51,934 nucleotides of DNA from a virus, in the IMG/VR virus record IMGVR_UViG_3300048590_000302, positions 1 through 51,934 of that record. One strand, 5' to 3'. A program made the translations under genes and the position numbers. The notes beneath the pieces were generated by a model, which saw nothing but the letters and a program-made list of their open reading frames with translations, did no database searches and was not told the DNA's origin. Positions 6,675 through 15,944 of this stretch are shown here, in pieces (the stretch's first letter is position 1; every line of letters begins with the position of its first letter).

Positions 6675-8222
6675 ATGCCGCGAGTCAAGTCCTATGGCGA
6701 CAAACACGGCCATACCGCTGTCACCCGAACCGTTCCACGCATCGCCTCCCGCAGCGACAACTGGGAGAACGCCTTTACGGGACTTAATGTCATCGGCAAG
6801 GATAAGCGAACAGCCTCAACGCCTACCGCCCTCATCCTTACGGAGCATCAGGCGGAAGCGCTTTATGCGGCGGACCCTCACGCGGCGAAGATCGTCGATC
6901 TCCTCCCCGAGGACATGACGCGCGAGGGGTTCGACCTTGTTTCCTCCGAGCTGGAGGACGAGGAGATCAAGACGATCGAGCACCACATCACCGACAAGCT
7001 TCATTGGGCCGAGCGTTTCACGCAGGCACTTTCCTGGGCTGACCTCTACGGCGGTTCCGCCATTCTTCTCGGGATCGACGACGGCAGCTCTGATCTTTCG
7101 AGGCCGCTCAACGAGGAGTCGATCATCGCGTTTGACTTCATGACGGTTCTCACCCGCTACGAGCTTCAGATGGAACGTGTGCAGGATGATCCCTCACAGG
7201 CCAACTATGGAATGCCGGTGCTCTATAAGATTGTTCGCCGTATTTCCTCGCCGAACTCGCCCGCCCTTGTTCCTCACGAGCGCTTCGTACATGCTTCGCG
7301 GCTGATTCGTTTCGATGGTGCACACCTGCCGCGCGGTGAATTCATTCGCAACGGCTACTGGTCGGATTCGGTTCTTTCCCGCCTCTTCCGGCCTCTTCAG
7401 AACTTCGCGACGACGCATGACAGCGTTGCTTCGCTCATGCAGGATTTTTCCCAGGCAGTCTTCAAGATTAAGAACCTTGCCGACATTCTCTCGGCGCAGG
7501 ATGGCAAGCAGCTTATCAGCGAGCGGATCAACATGGTGGAGCTTTCCCGCTCTCTTATCAATGCCGTGATCATTGCTGAGGATGAGGAGTTTGAGAGGAA
7601 GACGACGAGTCTTGCCGGTGTCGAGGATGTTCTTCGGAAGATGGAGGAGCGGCTTGTTTCCGGGACGCAGTACCCTCACACAATCCTATTGGGCGAAGCT
7701 CCTGGCGGTGGCATTGGCGACAAGGGCAAGAGCGAGCATCGGGACTATTATGATTTCGTTCGTCGCAAGCAGATGTCGCGTCTGATGCCAGGGCTGAAGC
7801 GATTTATGCGCTTCGTGATGCTTGCTAAGAATGGTCCCACGAAGGGAAGGATACCTGAGAACTGGTCACTTAAGTTTCGCCCGCTGTGGCAGCAGACCTT
7901 GACGGAGACACTGGAGCAGCGGCTTAACCAGGCGAAGATTGATACAATCTATATTAACGACGGGGTTCTTTCCCCTGACGAGGTTGCCGTCTCGCGCTTC
8001 GAGTCGGGCGAATATAGCCACGATCAACGGCTCTACTTTGATCGTAACGAGGAGGAGCCTCTTCCGACGATGGAGGAACAGCTTGCGATGGAAGCTGCTG
8101 CCAAGGCCAATCCGAAGGCTGATGATCCGAAGGATGGTTTGAAGCCGAAGACGAAGGAAGAGGACATGGTGAAGACGAAGACGACGCCTTCCGGTGTGAA
8201 GAAGCGCAGCAGTCGTTCCTAA
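6675..8222 (+). CDS. Portal protein (DUF1073 family)
   Basis: A 515-residue protein directly follows terL. The region around residues 105-125 (LSWADLYGGSAILLGIDDG) and the surrounding wing resemble DUF1073 portal proteins of myoviruses and siphoviruses. These form the dodecameric DNA channel at one vertex. Current domain databases may label the family Acb1-like N-terminal, but nothing here suggests anti-CBASS activity. The last 60 residues are Lys/Pro-rich and probably disordered. Confidence 0.88.
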   Translation: MPRVKSYGDKHGHTAVTRTVPRIASRSDNWENAFTGLNVIGKDKRTASTPTALILTEHQAEALYAADPHAAKIVDLLPEDMTREGFDLVSSELEDEEIKTIEHHITDKLHWAERFTQALSWADLYGGSAILLGIDDGSSDLSRPLNEESIIAFDFMTVLTRYELQMERVQDDPSQANYGMPVLYKIVRRISSPNSPALVPHERFVHASRLIRFDGAHLPRGEFIRNGYWSDSVLSRLFRPLQNFATTHDSVASLMQDFSQAVFKIKNLADILSAQDGKQLISERINMVELSRSLINAVIIAEDEEFERKTTSLAGVEDVLRKMEERLVSGTQYPHTILLGEAPGGGIGDKGKSEHRDYYDFVRRKQMSRLMPGLKRFMRFVMLAKNGPTKGRIPENWSLKFRPLWQQTLTETLEQRLNQAKIDTIYINDGVLSPDEVAVSRFESGEYSHDQRLYFDRNEEEPLPTMEEQLAMEAAAKANPKADDPKDGLKPKTKEEDMVKTKTTPSGVKKRSSRS

Positions 8223-8235
8223 GACTAAAAGGAAA

Positions 8236-8262
8236 GCCGGGCCAACCCACGGGAAGCCCGGC
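8236..8262 (+). terminator. GC hairpin after the portal gene
   Basis: GCCGGGC (8236-8242) pairs perfectly with GCCCGGC (8256-8262) around a 13-base loop, 13 bases after the portal stop. Only a short T run follows at 8274-8277, so it may be a partial terminator or a processing or stability hairpin. Confidence 0.5.
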
Positions 8263-8322
8263 CCTCGCCTACAGTTTTACGGAATCAGTGATCCCTTAAC
8301 TTTATCAGAACGAGCGTGCATC

Positions 8323-9204
8323 ATGCCACAACTTCGCCAAGGCCCACTGAAGAGTGCCGTCGGTCGCCCCCGGAGGATGCCCGTTTCCCTTCATCCGAGG
8401 ATGCTGGAGAGGCAGTATGATCGACTTGTCACCCGGCTTGCGTTTGAGATGCTTGATATCGTCCGTGCGGACATCATTCCTCAGCTTGCGGAGCTTCGGT
8501 CTGTCTTTCGTCGTGAGTTCGGCAACAGTCGGTTTGATGATTTTGGTGACGATCTTCGTCGTCTTCTGGACCGCTTCAAGGCGCGGTGGACGGAGGCTGT
8601 TTCGCGTCGTCGTGAGGAGATCGAGGAGATTGGTATTGATGTCAATGCGTGGGGTCGCCGCCAGACGGCAAAGATCCTCGAGCGCTCCCTCGGCAGTCAG
8701 CTCCTCGCGTCGGAGGCGGACCTCGACCGGCAGGTGAAGCTTTGGATTGCCGACAACGTCTCCAAGATCCAGGCCATTGGCGATCTTGAGGCGACACGCA
8801 TCCAGGATTTGATTGTGGATTCGCTTCGTCAGGACCGCCCTGTTGAGGCGATTGCCGAGGGTTTGCGGGATCTCTGGCGCAACCAGACGGATCGTCGTCA
8901 GTCGTGGGTTCGCGGGGTTTCCCCGACGGTTCGCGCCCGCCTTGTGGCAATCGACCAGATCGGCAAGCTTCATAGCCAGTTGACGAAGTACCGGCAGGAG
9001 TCGATGGGGGTTCGTTTCTATCGGTGGCGGACGATGCTCGACAACAAGGTTCGCCATAGCCACAAGGCTCTGGAGGGGCAGGTATTTGCGTGGAGGCCGG
9101 AGGACGGTCCTCAGCCGCCCGAGGGGCATCCTGGGATGCCACCCAACTGCCGCTGTTCGGCAGAGCCGATCCTTTCCGATGCGATTCCTGACGTCGAGGA
9201 GTGA
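8323..9204 (+). CDS. MuF-like minor head protein
   Basis: This 293-residue protein has a long charged helical N-terminal half. Its C-terminal domain ends in the hallmark MPPNCRCSAEP motif, with a conserved histidine and arginine in NKVRHSHKALEGQ. This is the SPP1 gp7/Mu gpF head morphogenesis family, found between portal and protease. It sits inside the head near the portal and may be ejected with DNA. Confidence 0.88.
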   Translation: MPQLRQGPLKSAVGRPRRMPVSLHPRMLERQYDRLVTRLAFEMLDIVRADIIPQLAELRSVFRREFGNSRFDDFGDDLRRLLDRFKARWTEAVSRRREEIEEIGIDVNAWGRRQTAKILERSLGSQLLASEADLDRQVKLWIADNVSKIQAIGDLEATRIQDLIVDSLRQDRPVEAIAEGLRDLWRNQTDRRQSWVRGVSPTVRARLVAIDQIGKLHSQLTKYRQESMGVRFYRWRTMLDNKVRHSHKALEGQVFAWRPEDGPQPPEGHPGMPPNCRCSAEPILSDAIPDVEE

Positions 9205-9242
9205 GGTAGGCAAGGATTCGATATTTCCCGGCCCATCTGACC

Positions 9243-9251
9243 TGTGATAAT
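9243..9251 (+). promoter_or_regulatory. Possible extended -10 promoter before the protease gene
   Basis: TGTGATAAT at 9243-9251 resembles an extended -10 element and lies 27 bases before the TTG start of the protease-scaffold gene. No good -35 box is visible, so this is only a weak candidate for boosting head-protein transcription. Confidence 0.25.
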
Positions 9252-9277
9252 GTTTCCCTAATTCAAGGAGTATTGCG

Positions 9278-10471
9278 TTGAAGATCGAGCGCTTTGACAA
9301 CGGCTCCACCGGCCAGGTGGAGCGTCTGCCGAACGGATTCCTTCGGTTGCCGATTACGGCCACGCGGTTTGGAATCTTCGTCTACAAGGACGGCCTTGGC
9401 GGTGAGTGGCGCGAGCTGCGACCGGAGGAGGAGGTGTTTGCCGCCGACTCGATGGGCAGCCTTCGCGGGGTTCCTCTGACCAATGAGCATCCGGTTCACA
9501 TGGTCGATATTTCCAACGCGCAGGAGCTGATGGTTGGCTACACGTCCGACTCGGTCAACCGGGACGGCAAGCACATCAAGACGTTTGGAACGCTGACGCA
9601 CAAGCCTACGATCGACCAGGTGGAGACGGGGTCGAAGGTGGAGGTTTCCTGTGGCTATGACTGCGAGCTTGAATTCACTCCAGGAAGCTACAAGGGCCAG
9701 CGTTACGACGCCATCCAGAGAAATATACGCTACAATCATATTGCCATAGTAAAGAAGGGTCGCGCCGGTCCTGAAGCCCGCCTTCACCTGGATTCGGCAG
9801 GTGGCGCAACCGAGCGCGTCATGCGCCTTGATTCGGTGATTGATTTTGACGAGGACGCTTCAAACCCGGAAGCGGGCGAACATACCAACGATAATGGAGA
9901 CAACATGAAGATTTTGGTCATCAACGGCGTTGAACACAAGCTTGACGAAGCTGCCTATGATGCCGTCGTTGCCCGCTTCAAGGCGGACAGCGATGCGATC
10001 GAAGCGGCGAAGTCGGAAGCGGCCACTGTGAAGGCCGAGGTTTCCACTCTGACGGCGAAGTGTGATTCACTCACCGACGAGCTGAAGACCGCCAAGGAAA
10101 GCCGCATGGATGCCGACACGATCAACCAGAAGGTCGAGGCACGGATGAAGCTTGTCCGCTTCGCTGAGAAGCACCTGAAGGCTGATGCCGTGACTGGTTC
10201 CGACATGGACATCATCGAGAAGCTGATTCAGAAGAAGAATCCAGACTTCAAAAAAGACGGCAAGGACGAAGCCTACATGCTGGCCCGCCTCGATCACATG
10301 ATGGAGACGGAGAAAGACGCCCCCGGTGGTGCCTACCAGCAGGCTCGTGGCGACAGTGCCGATCGCGTCAACGGCTCAAGCGGCAAGGAGTCGTCTGCCG
10401 ACATCCGCGCGAGAAAGCAGCGCGAGGATGCCGACGCCTGGAAGACGCCACTCAAGTATGCGTCGAAGTAA
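9278..10471 (+). CDS. Prohead protease (DUF2213) fused to scaffold region
   Basis: The start codon is TTG 9278, supported by AAGGAG at 9265-9270 (spacing 7). Residues 1-180 look like a DUF2213 head maturation protease, with PLTNEHPVHMVD at about 67-78 and a YNHIAIVKKGRAGPEA segment. From about residue 210 the protein becomes acidic and coiled-coil-like (many A, K, E), as in assembly scaffolds. It precedes the decoration and capsid genes. The fusion matches a protease with an attached scaffold that is cleaved on maturation. Confidence 0.82.
   Translation: MKIERFDNGSTGQVERLPNGFLRLPITATRFGIFVYKDGLGGEWRELRPEEEVFAADSMGSLRGVPLTNEHPVHMVDISNAQELMVGYTSDSVNRDGKHIKTFGTLTHKPTIDQVETGSKVEVSCGYDCELEFTPGSYKGQRYDAIQRNIRYNHIAIVKKGRAGPEARLHLDSAGGATERVMRLDSVIDFDEDASNPEAGEHTNDNGDNMKILVINGVEHKLDEAAYDAVVARFKADSDAIEAAKSEAATVKAEVSTLTAKCDSLTDELKTAKESRMDADTINQKVEARMKLVRFAEKHLKADAVTGSDMDIIEKLIQKKNPDFKKDGKDEAYMLARLDHMMETEKDAPGGAYQQARGDSADRVNGSSGKESSADIRARKQREDADAWKTPLKYASK
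9905..10471 (+). CDS. Nested scaffold protein from an internal start
   Basis: An in-frame ATG at 9905 (codon 210 of the protease gene) has its own GGAG at 9897-9900 (spacing 4; the pattern GGAGACAACATG is like other starts in this genome). It opens exactly where the sequence changes to scaffold-like. The 188-residue product would be free scaffold, analogous to Nu3 inside the lambda C gene. The evidence is the internal ribosome site and the domain border only. Confidence 0.55.
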   Translation: MKILVINGVEHKLDEAAYDAVVARFKADSDAIEAAKSEAATVKAEVSTLTAKCDSLTDELKTAKESRMDADTINQKVEARMKLVRFAEKHLKADAVTGSDMDIIEKLIQKKNPDFKKDGKDEAYMLARLDHMMETEKDAPGGAYQQARGDSADRVNGSSGKESSADIRARKQREDADAWKTPLKYASK

Positions 10472-10531
10472 GTGCAATGAATTACCCGCGAGGGTGATTT
10501 CTCAATCATGTATCCAAGGAGGTTTTCTCTA

Positions 10532-10996
10532 ATGTCTCAGACCACACACAACATGAATCCGAAAGTCGCTCGCGCGGGAATGCTGGCTTTCCCCCTCCGT
10601 GAATCCAAGGTGGATACCCATGCCGCCGAGGGAACGGTGAAGTTTGGCTATGCGGTGGTTACTGGTACTGCTGCCGGTCAGGCGAAGACCGCTTCTGCTG
10701 ACACCGATACGTTTCTCGGCTTCGCTCTTGAGAGCAAGGCGCGTGTCGTGGACAGCACCACCAGCGATCCTCACTACAACGAAGACGACGCTCTGAACGT
10801 CTGTTCGTTTGGTGAAGTTTGGGTTCCCTACAGCGGCACAGCGCCGACTGTTGGCGCGACTCTTTACGTGGACGTTCTTGTCACTGCTGGCAAGGTCACA
10901 GCCACATCCACTGACAACCTTGCAGCGCCTTTGAAGTGCAAGAAGGTCGATACCGAGAGCACTCTCGTTCTCGTGGCGATCACCGAGCCCGTCTAA
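10532..10996 (+). CDS. Head decoration / cement protein (DUF2190-like)
   Basis: The 154-residue product starts at ATG 10532 behind AAGGAGG. The early ATG at 10508 precedes this site and is rejected. The sequence is Ala/Thr/Val-rich, with repeated beta strands around GYAVVTGTAAGQAKTA and a DUF2190-like layout. It lies between scaffold and major capsid genes, where small trimeric decoration proteins are normally encoded. Confidence 0.7.
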   Translation: MSQTTHNMNPKVARAGMLAFPLRESKVDTHAAEGTVKFGYAVVTGTAAGQAKTASADTDTFLGFALESKARVVDSTTSDPHYNEDDALNVCSFGEVWVPYSGTAPTVGATLYVDVLVTAGKVTATSTDNLAAPLKCKKVDTESTLVLVAITEPV

Positions 10997-11055
10997 GTCG
11001 TCGTCCTTTGTCATTTGATTAACCTTGATTCATTCATTCTGGAGGCTCAATTAGA

Positions 11056-11979
11056 ATGCGTTATGCACACCTTGACGATGCCGAGTCGATCTTCTTTGAC
11101 CAGGCGCTTGAGAACGTGAAGAGCAAGACTTACGACATCAAGTTTCCCGAGCTGCGTCATCGCCAGCTTATTCCCACAAGCTTCGACGGCCATCCTGCGG
11201 ATGAGTACGTTTCCTACTACCAGCTCGATCAGGTTGGTATGGCTAAGATCGTGGCGGACTTCGCCAACGACTTCCCAGCCATCAGCGTGCTCGGCAAGAA
11301 GTTTCGTTCTGAGATCCAGTCGATCGGTGCTTCCTATGGCTATAGCGTCCAGGAGATCCGCGCGGCATCCAAGACGGGCAAGCCTCTTTCCACCATGCTG
11401 TCGAACGCTGCGAAGCGTGCAATGATGCAGAAGGAACGCGACCTTGCCTTCTGGGGTGACAGCCTATATGGTGTTCCCGGCTGGTTTAACAATGCGTCGA
11501 TTCCCGACGTTACGATGACCAACGGTGACTGGGCCAACGTCGCGACGACGCCGGACCATATCATTTCCGACCTTAACCAGTTGGCGAATGCTCCCATCAC
11601 CAACAGCAAGACCACCCTCACGCCGGACACGATGCTTTTGCCAGTGCCCTACCTCACGCAGATCGCCTCGACTCCTCGCAGCGCGAACAGCGACACGACC
11701 ATTCTCGATTTCTTCCTGAAGGCGAACCCCTTCATCAAGAGCGTTGACTGGTTGGCTGAGCTGACTCCTGCGAACTCTGGCGGCAACTTTGCCCGCTCGC
11801 ATGCGTTCGTCTATAACCGCAACCCTGAATATATGTGGTTGGAGGTTCCGCAGGACTTTGAGCAGTTTGAAGCTCAGCTTCAGGGCCTCAAGTACGTGGT
11901 GCCTGTGCATCAACGCTGCGGCGGCACGATCATCCCTTATCCTTTGGCTCAGGCGAAGTCGGACGATCTCGACGCCTGA
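11056..11979 (+). CDS. Major capsid protein (DUF2184-like HK97 fold)
   Basis: This 307-residue protein has a strong GGAGG site (11041-11045). The order and motifs (a helical segment near RAASKTGKPLSTMLSNAAKRA at about 110-130, then FWGDSLYGVPGWFNN) match DUF2184 capsid proteins. The C-terminus ends in the beta-rich region expected of an HK97-type P domain. No separate protease site is obvious near its N-terminus. Confidence 0.85.
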   Translation: MRYAHLDDAESIFFDQALENVKSKTYDIKFPELRHRQLIPTSFDGHPADEYVSYYQLDQVGMAKIVADFANDFPAISVLGKKFRSEIQSIGASYGYSVQEIRAASKTGKPLSTMLSNAAKRAMMQKERDLAFWGDSLYGVPGWFNNASIPDVTMTNGDWANVATTPDHIISDLNQLANAPITNSKTTLTPDTMLLPVPYLTQIASTPRSANSDTTILDFFLKANPFIKSVDWLAELTPANSGGNFARSHAFVYNRNPEYMWLEVPQDFEQFEAQLQGLKYVVPVHQRCGGTIIPYPLAQAKSDDLDA

Positions 11980-12039
11980 TGTTTTGTATGGATCATCACC
12001 AGGATACGCACACCATTCTTTCGAGGGAGGACTTCAGCC

Positions 12040-12423
12040 ATGATGGTCAATTACCGTCGCAGCAATATTCTCACGGTTACGAACAAGGCGGGGGATACGT
12101 TTCTCTTCGTCCCAGGCAACAACGAGATCACGACCGCACTATGGAAGTCGTTTCTCGAACTTCCCACCTTCAAGCGTCGTCTTGATGAGGGGCTTTTTCG
12201 TACTGTGTCCGGCGACGACAAGCCGTCGGTCGTCGTTCTTCAGGAGCTTTCTCCGTCTGAAGCCAAGGAGCTCGTCAACGAGACGTTTGATCCGAAGATG
12301 CTCCGCGAGTTTAAGAAGAGTGAGACGCGCCCTGGCGTCCTTAAGGTGATCGAGGCTCGCCTGAGGGAAGCCGAGGAGCGTCTTTCGCGCAAGGATCAGA
12401 AGGACCCGAAGGACTCCAAGTAA
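12040..12423 (+). CDS. Hypothetical head-region protein
   Basis: A 127-residue protein lies between the capsid and connector genes, with GGGAGG upstream of ATG 12040. The C-terminal 40 residues are strongly charged and helical (repeated E/R/K, ending in KDQKDPKDSK). Position suggests a small head-completion or capsid-assembly factor. No domain is recognised. Confidence 0.75.
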   Translation: MMVNYRRSNILTVTNKAGDTFLFVPGNNEITTALWKSFLELPTFKRRLDEGLFRTVSGDDKPSVVVLQELSPSEAKELVNETFDPKMLREFKKSETRPGVLKVIEARLREAEERLSRKDQKDPKDSK

Positions 12424-12451
12424 CAGCAATCGACTTGATTTGAGGTGAGAT

Positions 12452-12796
12452 ATGTCCACGCCATCACTCGTTCAGAGCATCGCAACGGAGTTCAAGGGAC
12501 GGGCCTCTGAGGAGGTTCAGGTCTTTCTTGATATCGCCATGACCATGGTGGATTCGACCGTTTGGGGTGACAAGTACGATTACGGTGTGGCTTATCTCGC
12601 CGCTCACCTTATGACGATGACCGAGCGAAAGGGCGTCGGCGGTGCCGTCATCAAGGAACACGTTGGCGAGATTACAGTTCAGTACAGTCAGCCTAACACG
12701 GACGCCGTGAAGTCGCTTTACCTTGCGACGAGCTACGGTCAGATCTATCTGTCGCTTCGCAGTCAGCTTGTGCTGACTCCGCTTGCGCGTTCGTAG
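12452..12796 (+). CDS. Head-tail connector, DUF4054-like
   Basis: The 114-residue mostly helical protein contains the DYGVAYLAAHLMTM segment (about 44-57) and an ATSYGQIYLSLR tail that fit DUF4054 adaptors. These bind below the portal in contractile-tailed phages. It sits directly before the gp10-like and stopper genes, the usual connector order. Confidence 0.75.
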   Translation: MSTPSLVQSIATEFKGRASEEVQVFLDIAMTMVDSTVWGDKYDYGVAYLAAHLMTMTERKGVGGAVIKEHVGEITVQYSQPNTDAVKSLYLATSYGQIYLSLRSQLVLTPLARS

Positions 12797-12811
12797 GCGG
12801 GGTGAATTTCC

Positions 12812-13360
12812 ATGGCCCGTCTTCCCACAATCACGGAACTCACGGCCAGGCTGAGCGCTCGCGGTGGACGCCTCAGCTATGAAACGACCGTCACCGCAGG
12901 CCCCGGCTACGACGCCACGCGCAACCTTGTGGCGACTCTTGCGAAGGGGCTTTCCGCTCTTTCCGTCGGGATTCATGATGATGCCGGCATCCACCACGAA
13001 GCCTCGAAGGACGGCAAGGTCAAGACGGTGGCCGAGGTTGCTTTCTGGAATGAGTTCGGAACGGACGACGGACACATTCCAGAGCGCAGCTTTATGCGGT
13101 CCACGATGGACCGGAATATGTTTCGCTATCAGGGCATGCTGAAGAAGTATGCGATTCGCATTTACGAGGGTCGAATGACCATCGACGAATCTCTCGACCA
13201 GCTTGGCAGGATCATTGCTGCCGATATGAGGAAGGCTGTTCGTGACTTTCACGATCCTCGCAATGCTGATTCCACGATCAAGGCGAAGGGTTTCGATGAT
13301 CCTCTGATTGAGACGCGACAGCTCATGCGCTCAATCACTCACAAACGCACGGAGGACTGA
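12812..13360 (+). CDS. HK97 gp10-like tail completion / connector protein
   Basis: This 182-residue protein has the diagnostic segment AEVAFWNEFGTDDGHIPERSF (about 72-92), seen in gp10-like and virion-morphogenesis proteins where it is followed by the catalytic-free arch. It is expected to join head and tail. ATG 12812 is 15 bases after the previous stop. Confidence 0.75.
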   Translation: MARLPTITELTARLSARGGRLSYETTVTAGPGYDATRNLVATLAKGLSALSVGIHDDAGIHHEASKDGKVKTVAEVAFWNEFGTDDGHIPERSFMRSTMDRNMFRYQGMLKKYAIRIYEGRMTIDESLDQLGRIIAADMRKAVRDFHDPRNADSTIKAKGFDDPLIETRQLMRSITHKRTED

Positions 13361-13363
13361 CGT

Positions 13364-13747
13364 ATGGGCATACAGTCATTGCTTCAGAAGTTTTCCGGTC
13401 GATCGTCTCCCCTTATCATCCATCGTTATAAGCGTGGCTCTCACGTCGGCGGCGTATTTCAGGCTGAGATTGATCGCATCTTCGAGGTCTGGGGTTCGGT
13501 GATGCCTATTCAATTTGATACCGACCTTCCCGATGTCATCACAAGTCCTGGCAACCATGTTCGCGCCACCGATATGCTCAAGATCTTCACGCCCGAGCGT
13601 CTTTTACCGGACGATCCGCTCACCAGTCAGAAGGCTGACCGGATTGATGTCGATGGAATCATGTACGAGGTGAGGGCGTCGGCTCTTTACCTCCATACGT
13701 CTCTTGGTCATTACGAGAGCATCTGCGTGAGGGCGTCCGATCAATGA
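13364..13747 (+). CDS. Head-tail stopper-like protein
   Basis: This 127-residue beta-rich protein contains a typical stopper-like pattern: an N-terminal strand, a central PERLLPDDPLTSQKADRI turn and a DGIMYEVRASALY strand. Its stop overlaps the next ATG by four bases. It probably plugs the channel after packaging. Confidence 0.6.
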   Translation: MGIQSLLQKFSGRSSPLIIHRYKRGSHVGGVFQAEIDRIFEVWGSVMPIQFDTDLPDVITSPGNHVRATDMLKIFTPERLLPDDPLTSQKADRIDVDGIMYEVRASALYLHTSLGHYESICVRASDQ

Positions 13748-14319
13748 ACGAAGTCATCGCTCACTATAACAATGTTCGCGCGTTTCTCTTTCAGTGGCTG
13801 ACCTCCGCTCTGCCTGGCTATCCTGTGATTATGGATAATCAGCATGATCCAAGGCCGCAGGAGCCTCACGTCTCGTTCAATTACCTGACGGGGTTTCGCA
13901 AGGTTGGAACGCACGACGAACGGATTCAGATCAACAATGTCGTCTATCTGTCGTGTGTGCGTGAGTTTACCGTGACGATTCGTGCCATTGGGCATCCGAT
14001 CAACGGTTCGTATCCTTTGGTCAATCCTGCCGAGATGCTTGACGCCGTTCAGTCGAGTCTTGATCTTGATGCCAATGTCGCCCTGTTTCGCGCGGCTGGT
14101 GTGTCTGTCGTCGATAGCCTTGGCGTTATCAATACGACGGCACTTGAGGAGAATGCGTTTCGTCCGTCTGCGGTTCTCGATGTGATTATGCGCACGCGCT
14201 ATCTGATCGAGCAGTCGGACGCCACGTTTATAGATACGGTAATCATCTCCGGGACGGTTGAGAATCCTGGCGGAGACGATATCGAGTATGGACCTTCCAC
14301 GGTTTCTGTCGCCCCTTAA
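13744..14319 (+). CDS. Neck / tail terminator protein
   Basis: The 191-residue product has the FNYLTGFRKVGTHDER and VNNVVY-type strands characteristic of LIC_12616-like neck proteins that cap the tail tube. It overlaps the stopper gene (ATGA) and is followed by the sheath gene, as in simple myoviruses. Confidence 0.65.
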   Translation: MNEVIAHYNNVRAFLFQWLTSALPGYPVIMDNQHDPRPQEPHVSFNYLTGFRKVGTHDERIQINNVVYLSCVREFTVTIRAIGHPINGSYPLVNPAEMLDAVQSSLDLDANVALFRAAGVSVVDSLGVINTTALEENAFRPSAVLDVIMRTRYLIEQSDATFIDTVIISGTVENPGGDDIEYGPSTVSVAP

Positions 14320-14337
14320 TTATCCATTGGAGGCTTT

Positions 14338-15381
14338 ATGTCCGGGCTTAGTGACATCGTATCCATCACCATCTCACGCGAGACGAAGGTCCCATCCCGC
14401 CAGGGTTTTGGTTATGCCAACTTCGTGTCGTCCTCGACCACGTTTACTGGCGGCAGTCGCATCCGCTCGTATACTTCCCTTGCGGAGGTGTCGGCTGATA
14501 CCGATGTTGATGCAACGGCAGTTGCATTTGCCACGAGCTACTTCGCGCAGAATCCACGTCCGAGGAAGCTCTACATCACTGAATGCGACCTCGTGACAGT
14601 TCCTGAGACTTTCGTCGAGGCGCTTCAGGCTGCACAACTGATCGACGACGACTGGTATGGTGTTGCAATCGAAAGCCGCGACTCCGCTATCGTCGCTGCC
14701 GTGGCGGCATGGGTTGAGACGCAGACGAAGCTCTTTGCAACGGCGTCGGACGCTGCCAATATTCTGACAGCGACGACGACAAGCAATATTGCCTACACGC
14801 TCAAGAATGCCGGCTATGATCGCTCGCTGGTCATTTACCATTCGGACGCCGCCACTGACTGGCCGGAAGCCGCGCTTCTTGGCCTTCAGTTTGCCAAGAC
14901 GCCTGGAAGTTCGACCTACGTTTACAAGACGCTGGCTGGCATCTCTGCCGATTCTCTTACCTCTGCTCAGAAGGGTTATGCGCATAGCTACAATGCGTTT
15001 ACCTATACGACCCGCGCTGGCATCAACATGACCGAAGGCGGCAAGGTTGCAAGCGGCGAATGGGTTGACGTCATTGTCGGGATCGACGACCTGACGATTG
15101 ACATGGAGACGAAGGTTTTCGGCAAGCTCGCCAATGCCGAGAAGATTCCTTACACGATGCAGGGGGTTTTGGTTATCGTTGGCGCGATCAACGAAAGCCT
15201 GACGCGCTCGGTCAACAACAGCGTGCTCGCTGCTGATCCTGCTCCGTTCGTCACCTATCCCGAGATTGCGGATATTTCCGATGCCGACAAGGGCAATCGT
15301 ATTCTTCCCGACGTGGAGTTTGAGGCTGTGCTGGCCGGTGCCATTCACAAGGCGACAATCAGCGGTCGCGTGGTTCTTTAA
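14338..15381 (+). CDS. Contractile tail sheath (DUF3383)
   Basis: A 347-residue protein has GGAGG directly upstream. It starts with a beta-strand handshake region, contains the EGGKVASGEWVDVIVGIDDL segment around 235-255, and ends in a C-terminal strand (ATISGRVVL). These features fit DUF3383 sheath proteins. Its presence is the main evidence that the tail contracts. Confidence 0.87.
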   Translation: MSGLSDIVSITISRETKVPSRQGFGYANFVSSSTTFTGGSRIRSYTSLAEVSADTDVDATAVAFATSYFAQNPRPRKLYITECDLVTVPETFVEALQAAQLIDDDWYGVAIESRDSAIVAAVAAWVETQTKLFATASDAANILTATTTSNIAYTLKNAGYDRSLVIYHSDAATDWPEAALLGLQFAKTPGSSTYVYKTLAGISADSLTSAQKGYAHSYNAFTYTTRAGINMTEGGKVASGEWVDVIVGIDDLTIDMETKVFGKLANAEKIPYTMQGVLVIVGAINESLTRSVNNSVLAADPAPFVTYPEIADISDADKGNRILPDVEFEAVLAGAIHKATISGRVVL

Positions 15382-15413
15382 TTTCATAACTGAGACGAGG
15401 AGATATCAATCAC

Positions 15414-15848
15414 ATGACGACTGCAACGTATGATCCCCGTAACGTGACCATTATCATCGGCGGCATAATTGCCAGCGGGTTTGCCGATGGCACCTTCATT
15501 CAGGTGGAGCGCAACAATCCAAGCTTCTCGGTTGTTTCCGGTGCGAGCGGTGAGACGTCCCGCATCAAGAGCAACGACAAGTCCGGCAAGCTCACCCTGA
15601 CGCTTATGGCGACATCGACTTTGAACGATATTCTTACCGGCTTCATGAAGGCCGACGAGATAAGCAACAGCGGCAAGTTTCCCATTACGATCTATGAGAT
15701 CACCGGCTCCACCGTAGTCTCTGCTCTTGAGGCGTGGGTTTCCAAGCCTCCTCGTGTCGAGTACGGCAAGGAGAGCGGCACCCGCGAGTGGGAGCTTGAG
15801 GCTGGAACGCTTGAGATGTTTGTCGGTGGCATTCAACCGACGGTCTGA
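15414..15848 (+). CDS. Tail tube protein (DUF3277-like)
   Basis: The 144-residue protein fits the DUF3277 tube family: an N-terminal TYDPRNVTIIIGG strand, a hydrophobic GFADGTFIQVERNN hairpin and a C-terminal WELEAGTLEMFVGG strand. It follows the sheath and is followed by a hairpin terminator, consistent with a need for many copies. Confidence 0.82.
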   Translation: MTTATYDPRNVTIIIGGIIASGFADGTFIQVERNNPSFSVVSGASGETSRIKSNDKSGKLTLTLMATSTLNDILTGFMKADEISNSGKFPITIYEITGSTVVSALEAWVSKPPRVEYGKESGTREWELEAGTLEMFVGGIQPTV

Positions 15849-15867
15849 TTTTTCTCTTTTCTCCATG

Positions 15868-15903
15868 GCCTGGCAGGAGCATGATTCCTGTCAGGCATTA
15901 TTT
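15868..15903 (+). terminator. Terminator or attenuator between tube and chaperone genes
   Basis: GCCTGGCAGGA (15868-15878) pairs with TCCTGTCAGGC (15886-15896), with one G-U pair and a 7-base loop, followed by ATTATTTTA. It would lower expression of the chaperone and later genes relative to tube and sheath. Confidence 0.65.
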
Positions 15904-15944
15904 TAATACCGCTACCATCATCATCACTGCGAGAGGGATTTCGT

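Noticed and set aside
6675-8222. Anti-CBASS nuclease label for the DUF1073 protein
   Set aside because: Full length, position after terL and the portal-like core make it the portal. The shared domain name is not evidence of Acb1 activity.
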